Notes: generated by a model not told the origin, from the sequence alone. A DNA stretch of 64,000 bases from Ferrovibrio sp. MS7 (GCF_038404985.1 NZ_JBBKBA010000001.1:1702001-1766000); one strand, 5' to 3'. Numbered from the stretch's first letter, positions 8,363 to 20,628 are shown. A program made the numbers and translations.

Positions 8363-9609
8363 AATGCTGCCGCTTTGGCGATGGCCGGCTGTGCGCCACG
8401 CAGGCCGCCCAGCATGGTCGGCAGGCCGGAAGCCAGCTCGCCCTTGCGATACACTGCGCGGTGATGCTGGCGGCGCGCGGCGCGGGTGATGTCGCTGGCA
8501 GGGTCGCCGTCCACCAGCAGGAAATCGGCAGGCAGGCCGGCCTGCACCTTGCCGTGACTCGGCAGGTCAAGCAGATCGGCCGCAGCGGAGGTGCTGGCGC
8601 GCAGGGCTTCCAGCGGCTTCATGCCGGCCTCGACCATGAATTCCAGTTCCAGCGCATTGTCGCCATGCAGATTGAACGGCGTGCCGGCATCGGTGCCCAT
8701 GGCGATCTTGCCACCGGCACCGTGGAAACGCTTGAAGGAGTCGAGGTGGATGACGTAGACGCGGTTGGCCTTCTCGATCACCCAGGGCGGGATGCCGCCC
8801 TTGCCGGCGTTGTTGACGATATTGCGCACGGCGGCCAGCGTCGGCACCAGATAGGTGCCGCGCTTCAGCATCTCGGCCAGGCATTCATCATTCATGAAAA
8901 TGCCATGCTCGATGGAATCGACACCACCCAGCACGGCATTGAGAATGCCCTCGGAGCCCTGGGCATGGCTGGCGGTGCGCTTGCGGAAACGCCGGGCTTC
9001 GGCCAGGCCGGCGGCCATTTCCTCGCGGCTGTAATGCGCGTCCTCGGGATCGACGCCTGGCGTCATCACGCCGCCGGTGGCCATGATCTTGATCGCGTCG
9101 GCGCCGGCATGGATCTGCTCGCGCACGCCGCGGATCACATCATCGACGCCATCGGCGACACGGCCGGTGCGGTTGCCATGGCCGCCGGTCATGCACAGCA
9201 TCTTGCCGACAGCGCGGATCACCGGACCGCTGAACTCGCCGCGCAGGATGGCATCACGCACGCTGATCTCGATGTAATCCTTGCCGCCGCAATCGCGCAC
9301 CGCGACGATGCCGGCCTGCAGGGTCTGCTGCGCGCGTTCCAGGGTCTTGAGCGTGAGGCGCGAGGCGGAAAGCTTGTCCTGCGCCGTGCCCGGATCGGCC
9401 TCGCCGCCCATGGTGAGATGCACATGGCAGTCGATCAGGCCGGGCAGCAAGGTGCCGCCGCTGGTATCGACGGTTTCGCCAGCGAAGCCAGCGAATTCGC
9501 CTTTCGGCGCCACCTTCGTCACCTTGCCGTTTTCCACCAGCACGCCATGATCGGCAACCGGGGCATTGTGGCCATCAAACAGGGCGCCGCCGATGAACAG
9601 GGTAGCCAT
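8359..9609 (-). CDS. Metal-dependent amidohydrolase (imidazolonepropionase / Xaa-Pro dipeptidase-like)
   Basis: A 416-residue amidohydrolase-superfamily enzyme with a full metal-binding set: DCHVHL (His62, His64), IKIMATGG (bridging Lys174), SHAQG (His215), EHG (His235) and MGTDAGT (Asp307). This pattern fits the group containing carboxypeptidases active on Xaa-Arg/Lys or Xaa-Pro dipeptides, and imidazolonepropionase-like hydrolases. No signal peptide is seen, so it is cytoplasmic. GGAGA lies 8 bases before the ATG. It is the first gene of the operon with the glycoside hydrolase and FkbM methyltransferase, an odd functional mix. Confidence 0.88.
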   Translation of the reverse strand: MATLFIGGALFDGHNAPVADHGVLVENGKVTKVAPKGEFAGFAGETVDTSGGTLLPGLIDCHVHLTMGGEADPGTAQDKLSASRLTLKTLERAQQTLQAGIVAVRDCGGKDYIEISVRDAILRGEFSGPVIRAVGKMLCMTGGHGNRTGRVADGVDDVIRGVREQIHAGADAIKIMATGGVMTPGVDPEDAHYSREEMAAGLAEARRFRKRTASHAQGSEGILNAVLGGVDSIEHGIFMNDECLAEMLKRGTYLVPTLAAVRNIVNNAGKGGIPPWVIEKANRVYVIHLDSFKRFHGAGGKIAMGTDAGTPFNLHGDNALELEFMVEAGMKPLEALRASTSAAADLLDLPSHGKVQAGLPADFLLVDGDPASDITRAARRQHHRAVYRKGELASGLPTMLGGLRGAQPAIAKAAAF

Positions 9610-9715
9610 CGTTTATCTCCTGGATAGGAATGTGAAGTTGCCGTCAGGGTCGCGCTTTGCAAGCGTGCCGTCAACGCTCTAGTCTGGCACCACAACAAGA
9701 GTTGAGGGGGAGGGG

Positions 9716-11335
9716 ATGATGGCCGAATGGACCTTGCCGCCCGGCGTGGCGACGCGGTACGAGGCGCATTTCGGCGATCGGGTGGTGCGCTGCTTCAGCG
9801 ACCGCGTGAGCGATATCTACGACACCCTGGCCCGCGCCGTGGCGGCACGCGGTGAGGAGGAAGCCGTGATCTGCGGGCCGGAGCGCCTGACCTATGCCGA
9901 ATTCGGCCGCCGCGTCGAACGGGTCGCCGGCGGCCTGGCAGTGCGTGGTATCGGGCCGGGCGACCGTGTCGCGCTTTTGCTTGGCAACCGGGTGGAGTTC
10001 CTGCTCACGGTCTATGCCGCGTTGCGGCTGGGTGCCATCGCTGTGCCGATGGGCACCCGCCTGCAGACACCGGAAATCGCCTATATCCTCGATCATGCCG
10101 GGGCAAAGGCGCTGGTGGTGGAGCCGGAACTGCTCGGCCGCCTGCCGGCCCGTGCCGAAACCCCGGAGCTGACAGATATATATGTGCCAGGTACATATCT
10201 GGAGGGCGGTGCTGCCGGTGCGTATGATTTCGCCCTGCTGGATGGCGACCCGCCGCCACGCGTTGTGGTCGCTGAGGAAGACACGGCAGTGATCCTCTAT
10301 ACCTCGGGCACCACTGGCCGGCCCAAGGGCGCGATGCTGACCCATTTCAACCTGGCGCATTCACTGCTGCATTTCCAATATGGCATGAACCTGACCAGCG
10401 CCGACCGCATGCTGCTGGCGGTGCCGGCAAGCCATGTAACCGGCCTGGTGGCATTGATCATGCTGGCGGTGCAGGCCCAGGGTGCGCTGATCATGATGCC
10501 GGAATTCAAGGCGCGGCCGTTCCTGGAACTGGCCGCGCGCGAGCGCATGACCAACGGCATCCTGGTGCCGGCAATGTATAATCTCTGCCTGCTGGAGCCG
10601 GATTTCGACCGCTTCGATCTTTCCGCCTGGCGCGTCGGCGGCTATGGCGGTGCGCCGATGCCGGCGGCGACTATCGCGGCCTTGGCCGAGAAGCTGCCAA
10701 ATCTCGGCCTGATGAATGCCTATGGCGCGACCGAGACAACCTCGCCAACCACAATGATGCCGCCGCAATACACGCGCGAGCATGCCGATAGTGTCGGCCT
10801 GGTGCTGCCGTGCGCCGATGTGATCGTGATGGATCCGGAAGGCCGCGAAGTGGCGCCGGGGATGAGCGGTGAAATCTGGATCCGTGGCGCCATGACGGTG
10901 CCGGGCTACTGGCGCAACCCGGAAGCGACGGCGCGTGAATTCACCGCCGGCTATTGGCATTCCGGCGATGTCGGCTCGAAGGATGCGCAAGGCTTCGTGC
11001 GCGTGTTCGACCGCGTAAAGGACATGCTGAATCGCGGCGGCTACAAGGTCTATTCGGTGGAAGTGGAGAATGTGCTGGCCGGCCATGATGGCGTGCTGGA
11101 AAGCGCCATCGTTGCCAAGCCCTGCCCGGTGCTGGGCGAGCGCGTGCATGCCTTCATCAGCCGGCGGCGGCATGACGTTACGGCAGAGGAACTGCGGGCT
11201 TTTTGCGCCGCCAGACTCGCGGATTACAAGGTGCCGGAAAGCTACACGCTGCTGGATGAACCATTGCCGCGCAACGCGAATGGCAAGCTGATGAAACGCA
11301 CCTTGCGCGAAAGGCTGCTGGCCAGCATGGCGTGA
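9716..11335 (+). CDS. AMP-dependent acyl-CoA synthetase (fatty/aryl acid-CoA ligase)
   Basis: A 539-residue ANL-superfamily ligase that adenylates a carboxylate and transfers it to CoA. The P-loop [13 protein letters not shown] lies at about residues 193-205, the A5 motif NAYGATETTSP follows, GYWHSGDVG carries the conserved Asp, and the C-terminal PRNANGKLMKR holds the catalytic lysine. The preceding loop has GASHVTG-like AVPASHVTGLV. Two consecutive ATGs (9716, 9719) follow a purine-rich GAGGGGGAGGGG. It stands alone, divergent from the amidohydrolase operon. The acid substrate is not evident. Confidence 0.88.
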   Translation: MMAEWTLPPGVATRYEAHFGDRVVRCFSDRVSDIYDTLARAVAARGEEEAVICGPERLTYAEFGRRVERVAGGLAVRGIGPGDRVALLLGNRVEFLLTVYAALRLGAIAVPMGTRLQTPEIAYILDHAGAKALVVEPELLGRLPARAETPELTDIYVPGTYLEGGAAGAYDFALLDGDPPPRVVVAEEDTAVILYTSGTTGRPKGAMLTHFNLAHSLLHFQYGMNLTSADRMLLAVPASHVTGLVALIMLAVQAQGALIMMPEFKARPFLELAARERMTNGILVPAMYNLCLLEPDFDRFDLSAWRVGGYGGAPMPAATIAALAEKLPNLGLMNAYGATETTSPTTMMPPQYTREHADSVGLVLPCADVIVMDPEGREVAPGMSGEIWIRGAMTVPGYWRNPEATAREFTAGYWHSGDVGSKDAQGFVRVFDRVKDMLNRGGYKVYSVEVENVLAGHDGVLESAIVAKPCPVLGERVHAFISRRRHDVTAEELRAFCAARLADYKVPESYTLLDEPLPRNANGKLMKRTLRERLLASMA

Positions 11336-11512
11336 AGGCGCATGGTTGGCGGCGAATCGCCTTCTGAACCCCGGTAGAGCCGCATTTCAAGCGGCTTTTT
11401 CGCTATCAGGCGATGGGAAATTCCGTTGGGCGGTGCTATGGAGTGATTCGGGGATGCACCCCGATTCGATTCGGACACCCGAAAAGATCGATCCAACGGA
11501 GGAGTGAAAACC

Positions 11513-11818
11513 ATGGCGAAAGCCGCCGCCGCTACCAAGACGGTCACTGTGACCGCGAAGCAGATTGTGAACACGCTGGCCGAGAAGAACGGCCTGCAGA
11601 AGAAGTCCACCGTCGCCCTGTTCGACGATTTCTTCGCCGCCGTCACCAAGTCGCTGAAGAAGGGCGAGCGTATCCGTCTCGGCGATCTCGGCGTGCTGCA
11701 GGTGCGCAAGCGCGCCGCCCGCACCGGCCGTAACCCACAGACCGGCGAGCCGATCAAGATCAAGGCCTCCAAGAAGGTCGCCTTCCGCGCTTCCAAGGCG
11801 CTGAAGGAAGCCGTCTGA
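11513..11818 (+). CDS. HU-family DNA-binding protein
   Basis: A 101-residue histone-like protein. After an Ala/Lys-rich start (MAKAAAATKTVTVTAKQ) comes the HU/IHF fold: helices about residues 18-50, then the signature LGDLGVLQVRKRAARTGRNPQTGEP, whose NPQTGE forms the tip of the DNA-gripping beta arm, and the closing KASKKVAFRASKALKE. It bends and compacts DNA. GGAGGA stands 9 bases before the ATG at 11513, better than an in-frame GTG at 11504 that overlaps it. The gene is monocistronic, with a strong terminator 24 bases after the stop. Confidence 0.93.
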   Translation: MAKAAAATKTVTVTAKQIVNTLAEKNGLQKKSTVALFDDFFAAVTKSLKKGERIRLGDLGVLQVRKRAARTGRNPQTGEPIKIKASKKVAFRASKALKEAV

Positions 11819-11841
11819 GCCTCCTGGGTTCCGAACGCTGA

Positions 11842-11874
11842 AAAGGGCTCGCCGCAAGGCGAGCCCTTTTTTGT
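11842..11874 (+). terminator. Intrinsic terminator of the HU gene
   Basis: A perfect 13-bp stem (11842-11854 with 11859-11871), a GCAA tetraloop and a T tract: a textbook Rho-independent terminator directly after the HU stop codon. Confidence 0.93.
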
Positions 11875-12099
11875 TGTGGTTAAGCGACGTGGTTAACGCA
11901 ACCTCCGGGCGCGTGAAAACCATTGAAAAACCTGCCTGAATCGATACTCGCGCGCCGAGTAATGCTGCGTCGCCAAACCAGTCTTTGAGATAAGTGCTTG
12001 CAATCGCGGCGGAAAATTATTAAAAACGGGTAAATTCAGTGCGCGCTCGAGAACGGGAAGCGGCTGAACCCGCAATTTGGCTAACGATCGGGGGACAGA

Positions 12100-12918
12100 A
12101 TGGTCTCGGTCATCACCAGCGCGGCGGCGATATCGGCCGTCCATTCGTTGCGCGAAATCGATACGCGCTTCGTTTCAGCATCCAAACGGATCGAATCCGG
12201 CTATCGCGTTGCAGATGCCAGCGATGATGCGTCGGTCTTCGCGGTTGCCCAGGGCGTCCGCGCCCAGGTGAAATCGGCCGCTGCGGTCAGTTCCTCGCTC
12301 ACCCAGGGGCAGAACACCGTGCAGGTTGCCCTGGCCGGCCTGAAACAGATCTACGATCTCAGCAACGATATCCGCGCCAACATCATTCTGCTGGCCGATG
12401 GCGCCACGGCGGAAAGCGCGCGGACCATCATCCAGAACAATACCCGGACCCTGCTGGACCAGATCGATTCCGCCCGCCTGACCGCCAATTATAACGGTTC
12501 CAGCCAGCTCACGGCGGATGCCCAGGCGCGCAGCTTCATTTCCGATGTCAGCGGCACCTCGATCACGGTGGGCATTTTCGATGCCCAGACCGAAATCGAT
12601 GCCTTGCGTACGGCCGTGAACAATATCACCGATTCCGCCTCGGCACTGACGGCGTTGGATGCAGCCCGCGCCTTCGAGCAGAAGGTGAACACCACGCTGG
12701 CGGATCTTGCCGCCACCGGCAAGGCACTCGCGGCCAGCAACAGTTTTGTCGACTCGCTGACCGATGCGCTCAAGAAAGGCATGGGTGTTCTGGTTGATAC
12801 CGATGTGGCGGAAGCCATGGCGGTGCGGGAATCGGCAATCGTGCAGCGTGGCCTTTCGATCGCCTCGCTCGATTTCACCAATGGCGCCAATCGGCGCATT
12901 GTCAGTATCCTGCGCTGA
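12100..12918 (+). CDS. Flagellin, compact form
   Basis: A 272-residue flagellin consisting only of the conserved D0/D1 ends. The N-terminal coiled-coil region contains SASKRIESGYRVADASDDASVF, close to the usual S-x-x-RI-x-SG-x-x-I-x-x-A-x-D-D-A, and the C-terminus ends RRIVSILR, matching the typical flagellin tail (I-L-S-L-L-R). There is no variable D2/D3 domain. The protein is exported by the flagellar type III apparatus. No other flagellar gene is in the window. I saw no convincing sigma-28 or sigma-54 promoter in the 281 bases upstream. Confidence 0.87.
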   Translation: MVSVITSAAAISAVHSLREIDTRFVSASKRIESGYRVADASDDASVFAVAQGVRAQVKSAAAVSSSLTQGQNTVQVALAGLKQIYDLSNDIRANIILLADGATAESARTIIQNNTRTLLDQIDSARLTANYNGSSQLTADAQARSFISDVSGTSITVGIFDAQTEIDALRTAVNNITDSASALTALDAARAFEQKVNTTLADLAATGKALAASNSFVDSLTDALKKGMGVLVDTDVAEAMAVRESAIVQRGLSIASLDFTNGANRRIVSILR

Positions 12919-13081
12919 TTCAGCCTGAAACTGCCCGAATGATCCGCCTCATATTGTGCTGGTGCGGCTTGTAACCGCGCCGTCACATAGGTCATGGAAA
13001 ATTCACGAGACTTGCACGCGGCCGCGACGCATCGTCGCGCCGGCACGCGCGCCGCGTGCCGATTCGGCGCCGGAGCAAGTG

Positions 13082-13918
13082 ATGAACATGGTCCCGTTGG
13101 ACATGACTCCCGATGCAAGCAGCGGGAGCGTTTTACGTTACCGCACGATATGGATATCGGACATTCATCTTGGTACCCGCGGCTGCAAGGCGGATCTGCT
13201 GCTGGAATTCCTGCGGCATACGGAATCGCAGACGCTCTATCTGGTCGGCGACATCATTGATGGCTGGCGGCTGAAGCGCTCCTGGTACTGGAACCAGAGC
13301 CATAACGACGTGGTGCAGAAGCTGCTGCGCAAGGCGCGCAAGGGTACCCAGGTCATCTATGTGCCGGGCAACCACGACGAGGCATTGCGCGACTTCACTG
13401 AATTGCAGTTCGGCGGTATTGCCGTGCAGATGGAGGCAATCCACCGCACGGCCGACGGGCGCCTGCTGCTGGTCACCCATGGCGACCATTTCGATGGCAT
13501 CGTCACCTATGCCAAATGGCTCGCGCTGCTGGGCGACATGGCCTATGCGGCGGCGCTTGGGCTTAACACCTGGTTCAACCATCTGCGCCACAAGCTGGGC
13601 CTGCCCTACTGGTCGCTCTCGGCCTATCTCAAGCACAAGGTGAAAAACGCCGTCGAATTCATCTCCGATTATGAAAAGGCAATCGCCGAGGAGGCGCGCC
13701 GCCGCCATGTCGATGGCGTGGTCTGCGGCCATATCCACCATGCGGAAATGCGCGATATTGACGGTATTCTCTACTGCAATGATGGCGACTGGGTGGAAAG
13801 CTGCACTGCCCTGGTGGAGCATCATGACGGGCGGCTGGAAATCCTGCACTGGGCGGTAGTCCGCGAGACCCTGGCGGACGAGGTCGTCGAGGTGCCCGTC
13901 ATCCCGCTTTCCGTCTGA
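13082..13918 (+). CDS. LpxH-like metallophosphoesterase (UDP-2,3-diacylglucosamine diphosphatase family)
   Basis: A 278-residue calcineurin-type phosphoesterase with every metal-binding motif in order: SDIHLG, VGDIIDGW, GNHDE, THGDHFD and GHIHH. The pattern (GNHDE, then a long helical insert, then GHIHHA) is that of the LpxH-like group, which cleaves UDP-2,3-diacylglucosamine in lipid A synthesis. Many alphaproteobacteria use LpxI for that step, so this paralogue may act on another lipid or nucleotide substrate (inference). GGAG six bases before the ATG at 13082 supports this start; the frame continues upstream in a low-quality Arg/Ala-rich stretch. Confidence 0.82.
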   Translation: MNMVPLDMTPDASSGSVLRYRTIWISDIHLGTRGCKADLLLEFLRHTESQTLYLVGDIIDGWRLKRSWYWNQSHNDVVQKLLRKARKGTQVIYVPGNHDEALRDFTELQFGGIAVQMEAIHRTADGRLLLVTHGDHFDGIVTYAKWLALLGDMAYAAALGLNTWFNHLRHKLGLPYWSLSAYLKHKVKNAVEFISDYEKAIAEEARRRHVDGVVCGHIHHAEMRDIDGILYCNDGDWVESCTALVEHHDGRLEILHWAVVRETLADEVVEVPVIPLSV

Positions 13919-13979
13919 TTCCATTACATTTCCAGCCAGACCCCCTACACTCCGGCGCCGGAAGAGGGTATACTGGGCC

Positions 13980-14390
13980 ATGTTTGGCAAAATCATGGAA
14001 GCCATCGGCCTCGGGAAATCGGGGCAGGATGGGGCTAAATTCAGCGCGACCGCCTCCGGCCTCAAGGTCTGGGAAGAGAAGGTTGGCGATGGCGAGAAGG
14101 CCACGCCGGACCGGGTCGTGACCGTGCATTATACCGGCTGGCTCTATGTAAACGGCCAGGCTGGGCGCATGTTCGACTCCTCGCGCGCCCGCAAGGAGCC
14201 GTTTTCCTTCCAGCTCGGCGCCGGCAAGGTGGTTAAAGGCTGGGATGAGGGCGTCCGCTACATGAAGGTTGGCGGCAAGCGCTGGATCATCGTGCCGCCC
14301 TATCTCGGCTATGGCAGCCAGGGCATGGGCCGCATCATTCCGCCTGGCGCCACCCTGATGTTCGAAATCGAACTCGTCGCGGTTCGCTAG
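13980..14390 (+). CDS. FKBP-type peptidyl-prolyl isomerase, cytoplasmic
   Basis: A 136-residue FKBP domain without signal peptide. Core motifs are VTVHYTGWLY, FDSSRARKEPFSFQLG, KVVKGWDEGV, MKVGGKRWIIVPP and the closing IPPGATLMFEIEL. It catalyses cis-trans isomerisation of prolyl bonds. The next gene, 26 bases downstream, is a second FKBP with an export signal, so a duplication has supplied the two compartments. AGAGGG lies somewhat far (about 13 bases) from the ATG. Confidence 0.9.
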   Translation: MFGKIMEAIGLGKSGQDGAKFSATASGLKVWEEKVGDGEKATPDRVVTVHYTGWLYVNGQAGRMFDSSRARKEPFSFQLGAGKVVKGWDEGVRYMKVGGKRWIIVPPYLGYGSQGMGRIIPPGATLMFEIELVAVR

Positions 14391-14416
14391 AACCCTGAAT
14401 TTCCGGAGTTGATGCC

Positions 14417-14851
14417 ATGCGCCGTCTGTTCGCCGCTCTTGTTCTTTGCCTGGGGATGTTTGCCATGACCGAACCCGCTGATGCCCAGACTGCCGGCGCC
14501 GAACAGCGCACCGCCTCAGGCCTGCGCTACATTGAGGAAAAGCCGGGCACTGGTGCCGAGGCCATGCGCGGCCATACCGCCGTGGTGCATTACACCGGCT
14601 GGCTGTATCAGAACGGCCAGAAGGGCGCGAAGTTCGATTCCTCCCGCGACCGTGGCCAGCCCTTCGAGTTTCCGCTCGGCGCCGGCCGCGTCATCCGCGG
14701 CTGGGACGAGGGCGTTGCCGGCATGAAGGTGGGCGGTCGCCGCACCCTGATCATCCCGTCCGATCTCGGCTATGGCGCGCGCGGCGCCGGAGGTGTGATC
14801 CCGCCGAATGCGACGCTGATGTTCGATGTCGAGCTGGTCGGCCTCAAGTAG
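14417..14851 (+). CDS. FKBP-type peptidyl-prolyl isomerase, exported
   Basis: A 144-residue FKBP isomerase preceded by a signal peptide (MRRLFAALVLCLGMFAMTEPADAQ, split here as a basic start, hydrophobic core and ADAQ cut site near residue 24). Domain motifs are VVHYTGWLYQNG, FDSSRDRGQPFEFPLG, VIRGWDEGVAGMKVGGRR and GYGARGAGGVIPPNATLMFDVEL. It should act on folding proteins in the periplasm. It follows the cytoplasmic FKBP at 13980 by 26 bases, likely one transcript, and overlaps by 8 bases the convergent nucleotidyltransferase-like gene. Confidence 0.92.
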   Translation: MRRLFAALVLCLGMFAMTEPADAQTAGAEQRTASGLRYIEEKPGTGAEAMRGHTAVVHYTGWLYQNGQKGAKFDSSRDRGQPFEFPLGAGRVIRGWDEGVAGMKVGGRRTLIIPSDLGYGARGAGGVIPPNATLMFDVELVGLK

Positions 14852-15404
14852 GCATCACGATTACCACGCGCGGCCAGGTGGCGGGCCAGTTCTTCGCCGC
14901 CATGCGGGCGTGATAGGCGGCGGCGCGGCGCTGGCCCGAGAGGGTCGGCCGCACCCGCAGCGCCATCAGGTCCTCCAGCCCATAGGGCGCCAGCAGCGTC
15001 AGCCGTCCATCCGCCTCCAGCCGCACTGCCACGGCGGTCGGCGTCTCCAGCCAATGGGCGATGGCGTCCAGCGTGTCGCGGTAGGGCAGGTCGCCATTGC
15101 CGGCATGCATGCGCGCCTGGTTGCGCACGCTCCAGCCCAGGCCCGGCGCCTGCTGTTCCAGCCAGGCTTCGGCTTCCTGCTCCCGCCGTGGTGACAGGTC
15201 ACTGCCATCGAAATACAGCAGGTCGATATCGGCCAGCGGCGTCGGCTGGGTGTAGCCGCTTAAATGATCCCAGGCCAGCGAGCGGATGAAGCCGGCGCCA
15301 ATGGCCCAATCAGGCAGGCAGAGGTCGCGCGCCACCCGCAGGCAGCGCATCGCCTGGCTCGAAGCCCGCAGCCAGCCGGTCAGCGTCTCCGCATCATCCG
15401 CCAT
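14844..15404 (-). CDS. Nucleotidyltransferase-like protein (NTP_transf_6 family)
   Basis: A 186-residue protein of the YiaV/NTP_transf_6 type. It has the pol-beta-like GAGFIRSLAWDHLSG segment and the paired acidic PLADIDLLYFD (Asp-x-Asp-like), followed by an EAWLEQQAPGLGWSVRNQARMH region and APYGLEDLMALRVRPT near the end, all common in this family. The biochemical role of the family is not established. The ATG at 15404 is preceded by GGGAGA; the in-frame TTG 12 bases upstream lies inside that site. It reads toward the FKBP gene with an 8-base convergent overlap. Confidence 0.8.
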   Translation of the reverse strand: MADDAETLTGWLRASSQAMRCLRVARDLCLPDWAIGAGFIRSLAWDHLSGYTQPTPLADIDLLYFDGSDLSPRREQEAEAWLEQQAPGLGWSVRNQARMHAGNGDLPYRDTLDAIAHWLETPTAVAVRLEADGRLTLLAPYGLEDLMALRVRPTLSGQRRAAAYHARMAAKNWPATWPRVVIVMPT

Positions 15405-15414
15405 ATAGTCTCCC

Positions 15415-15448
15415 AAAAAACAAACGGCCGGGGATTGCTCCCCGGCCG
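15415..15448 (-). terminator. Intrinsic terminator of acnA
   Basis: On the minus strand a perfect 9-bp GC stem (15440-15448 with 15425-15433) with a 6-base loop is followed by TTTGTTTTTT. It lies 39 bases after the aconitase stop and directly abuts the ribosome binding site of the nucleotidyltransferase-like gene, separating the two. Confidence 0.9.
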
Positions 15449-15486
15449 CTGGTGAACCCTATTCCTGACCCTGATCCGTTATGGGG

Positions 15487-18369
<2,883 letters not shown>

Positions 18370-18561
18370 GGGGCGATCCTTCCTTGCATCGGGTAGAGCT
18401 GGAATCTCGTGCCGCGCGGCTTGAAGCCGGCTGCTGGCGCCCGCCATTGGTGCCGTAAATCGCCCTTTTTGCCAAGGGGTTCTGCAAAGAACCGGGGGCT
18501 TTCGCGGTGAAATATATTCAACCCCGGTTGACTTTGCCCCACCCTGACGCAGCGGCGGGCC

Positions 18562-18591
18562 TTGACTGTCGCGCCCGGCGGAGCCTATCAA
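18562..18591 (+). promoter_or_regulatory. Candidate sigma-70-type promoter for the ligase/LIV operon
   Basis: TTGACT (18562-18567) and TATCAA (18586-18591) are separated by 18 bases, 64 bases before the proposed start of the acyl-CoA ligase. It lies in the divergent region between acnA and this operon. Match is moderate and untested. Confidence 0.35.
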
Positions 18592-18654
18592 CAATTGCAC
18601 TATCAAATGACGACGCGGCACAAAGCCGCGCGGGCGCCATTCAGGGAGGCGACG

Positions 18655-20628
18655 TTGAGTGTGGAGAAGCCGGACGGCCGCGATCCGCTTGGACGCGACA
18701 CGATTCCCAAATTTCTGGCCTATAACGCCGAGCATCGGCGTGACCGCGCTGCCATGCGGGAGAAGTATCTCGGCATCTGGCAGAGCTGGACCTGGGGCGA
18801 GGTGGCGGCCAATGTGGAAGCCATTGCCGGGGGCCTGAAGGAACTCGGGCTGCGCCGCGGCGACAAGATGGCCATCATCGGCGACAACCGGCCACAGCTC
18901 TACTGGACGCTCGGCGCGGTGCAGGCGCTCGGCGCGGTGCCGGTGCCGATCTACCAGGACAGCGTCGCCGACGAGGTGCAATACGTTGTCGAGCATGCCG
19001 AGGCCCGCTTCGCGCTGGCGGAAAACCAGGAACAGGTCGACAAGCTGCTATCAGTGCGCGACCGCCTGCCGAAGCTGGAATTGATCATCTTCGCCGACCC
19101 GCGCGGCATGCGGCATTACGATCAGCCCTTCCTGCATGATCTGGACAAGGTGATGGAGCGCGGCCGCGCCTATGGCGCCACCCATGCCGGCTTTTTCAAG
19201 GCCGAGGTGGCCCAGGGCAAGCCGGATGATCTGGCGCTGATCTGCTACACCTCGGGCACCACCGGCCGGCCCAAGGGCGTGATGCTGAGCTACGACAACC
19301 TGGTCCGCTCGGCCAATCTGGCGATCAATTTCGACAAGATCAACGAAACCGACGAAATCCTCGCCTACCTGCCGCTGGCCTGGGTGGGCGACAATTTCAT
19401 CTCCTATGCCGAGGCGACCATCGCCGGCTTCTGCGTCAATTGTCCGGAATCGGGCGAGACGGTGCTGAACGACCTGCGCGAGATCGGCCCGACCTACTTC
19501 TTCGCGCCGCCGCGCATCTTCGAGGGCCTGCTGGCCACAGTGATGATCCGCATGGAAGATGCCAGCGCCATCAAGCGCGCCATGTTCAAGTATTTCATTT
19601 CGGTGGCGAAGCGCGCCGGCCGCGCCATCCTGGAGGGCAAGCCGGTCGGTTTCGCCGACCGCCTGCTCTACGCGCTGGGCGACCTGCTGGTCTATGGCCC
19701 GCTCAAGAATGTGCTCGGCATCAGCCGGCTGCGCCTGGCCTATACGGCGGGCGAAGCGATTGGCCCGGATATCTTCGATTTTTTCCGCGCGCTGGGCATC
19801 AACCTGAAGCAGCTCTACGGCCAGACCGAGAGCACCGTCTATCTCTGCCTGCATACCGATACCGACGTGAAGGCCGATACCGTCGGCCCGCCCGGCCCCG
19901 GCATCGAATTGCGCATCGACGAGCAGACCGGCGAGGTGCTGTATCGCAGCCCGGGCGTGTTCGTCGGCTATTACAAGAATCCGGAAGCCACCGCCGAGAC
20001 CAAGACCGCCGATGGCTGGGTGCATACCGGCGATGCCGGCGTGTTCACCGATGCCGGCCATCTGCGCATCATTGATCGCGCCAAGGATGTCGGCCGGCTC
20101 AATTCCGGCGCCCTGTTCGCGCCGAAATTCGTTGAAAACAAGCTGAAATTCTTCCCCTCCATCAAGGAGGCGGTGGTGTTCGGCGACAAGCGCGACCATG
20201 CCACCGCCTTCATCAATATCGATCTCGCGGCGGTAGGTTCCTGGGCCGAGCGCAAGGGTATCCCCTATACCTCCTACACCGACCTCGCCAGCCGGGCGGA
20301 AGTGTATGAGCTGGTGCGTGGCTGCATCGAGCAGGTGAACCGCGACCTCGCCTCCGACAGTTCGATGGCCGATAGCCAGGTGAAGCGGTTCCTGATCCTG
20401 CACAAGGAACTGGATGCCGACGATGGCGAACTGACCCGCACCCGCAAGGTGCGCCGCCGCATCATCGCCGAACGCTATGGCGACCTGATCGAGGCGCTGT
20501 ATTCCGGCCAGAACGAAGTGCAGGTGGATGCCAAGATCACCTTCGAGGATGGCCGCACCGGCAGCTTCAAGGCACGGCTGAATATCGCCGCCGCCAAAAC
20601 CTATGACACCATGCGCAAGGCGGGCTGA
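18655..20628 (+). CDS. Long-chain-type AMP-dependent acyl-CoA ligase, first gene of LIV operon
   Basis: A 657-residue ANL ligase of the large (FadD15/long-chain) group: [15 protein letters not shown] (P-loop), a YGQTEST A5-type motif, GWVHTGDAG and IDRAKD. The C-terminal half has the ~100-residue extra region of long-chain ligases. The proposed start is TTG 18655, five bases after a perfect AGGGAGG; an in-frame ATG at 18607 lacks a ribosome binding site. It precedes an ABC transporter of the branched-chain amino acid type, an arrangement known for uptake and CoA activation of carboxylic acids. The substrate is not evident from sequence. Confidence 0.88.
   Translation: MSVEKPDGRDPLGRDTIPKFLAYNAEHRRDRAAMREKYLGIWQSWTWGEVAANVEAIAGGLKELGLRRGDKMAIIGDNRPQLYWTLGAVQALGAVPVPIYQDSVADEVQYVVEHAEARFALAENQEQVDKLLSVRDRLPKLELIIFADPRGMRHYDQPFLHDLDKVMERGRAYGATHAGFFKAEVAQGKPDDLALICYTSGTTGRPKGVMLSYDNLVRSANLAINFDKINETDEILAYLPLAWVGDNFISYAEATIAGFCVNCPESGETVLNDLREIGPTYFFAPPRIFEGLLATVMIRMEDASAIKRAMFKYFISVAKRAGRAILEGKPVGFADRLLYALGDLLVYGPLKNVLGISRLRLAYTAGEAIGPDIFDFFRALGINLKQLYGQTESTVYLCLHTDTDVKADTVGPPGPGIELRIDEQTGEVLYRSPGVFVGYYKNPEATAETKTADGWVHTGDAGVFTDAGHLRIIDRAKDVGRLNSGALFAPKFVENKLKFFPSIKEAVVFGDKRDHATAFINIDLAAVGSWAERKGIPYTSYTDLASRAEVYELVRGCIEQVNRDLASDSSMADSQVKRFLILHKELDADDGELTRTRKVRRRIIAERYGDLIEALYSGQNEVQVDAKITFEDGRTGSFKARLNIAAAKTYDTMRKAG

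Noticed and set aside
11875-12099. A sigma-28 or sigma-54 promoter for the flagellin gene.
   Set aside because: TAAA and TTGCA-like pieces exist but without the partner element at the right spacing.
18370-18996. The aconitase frame stays open for 209 codons upstream of GTG 18369.
   Set aside because: The upstream part has no ribosome binding site and runs through the divergent promoter region and into the acyl-CoA ligase gene; the GTG at 18369 has a strong site and the K/A-rich tail starts there.
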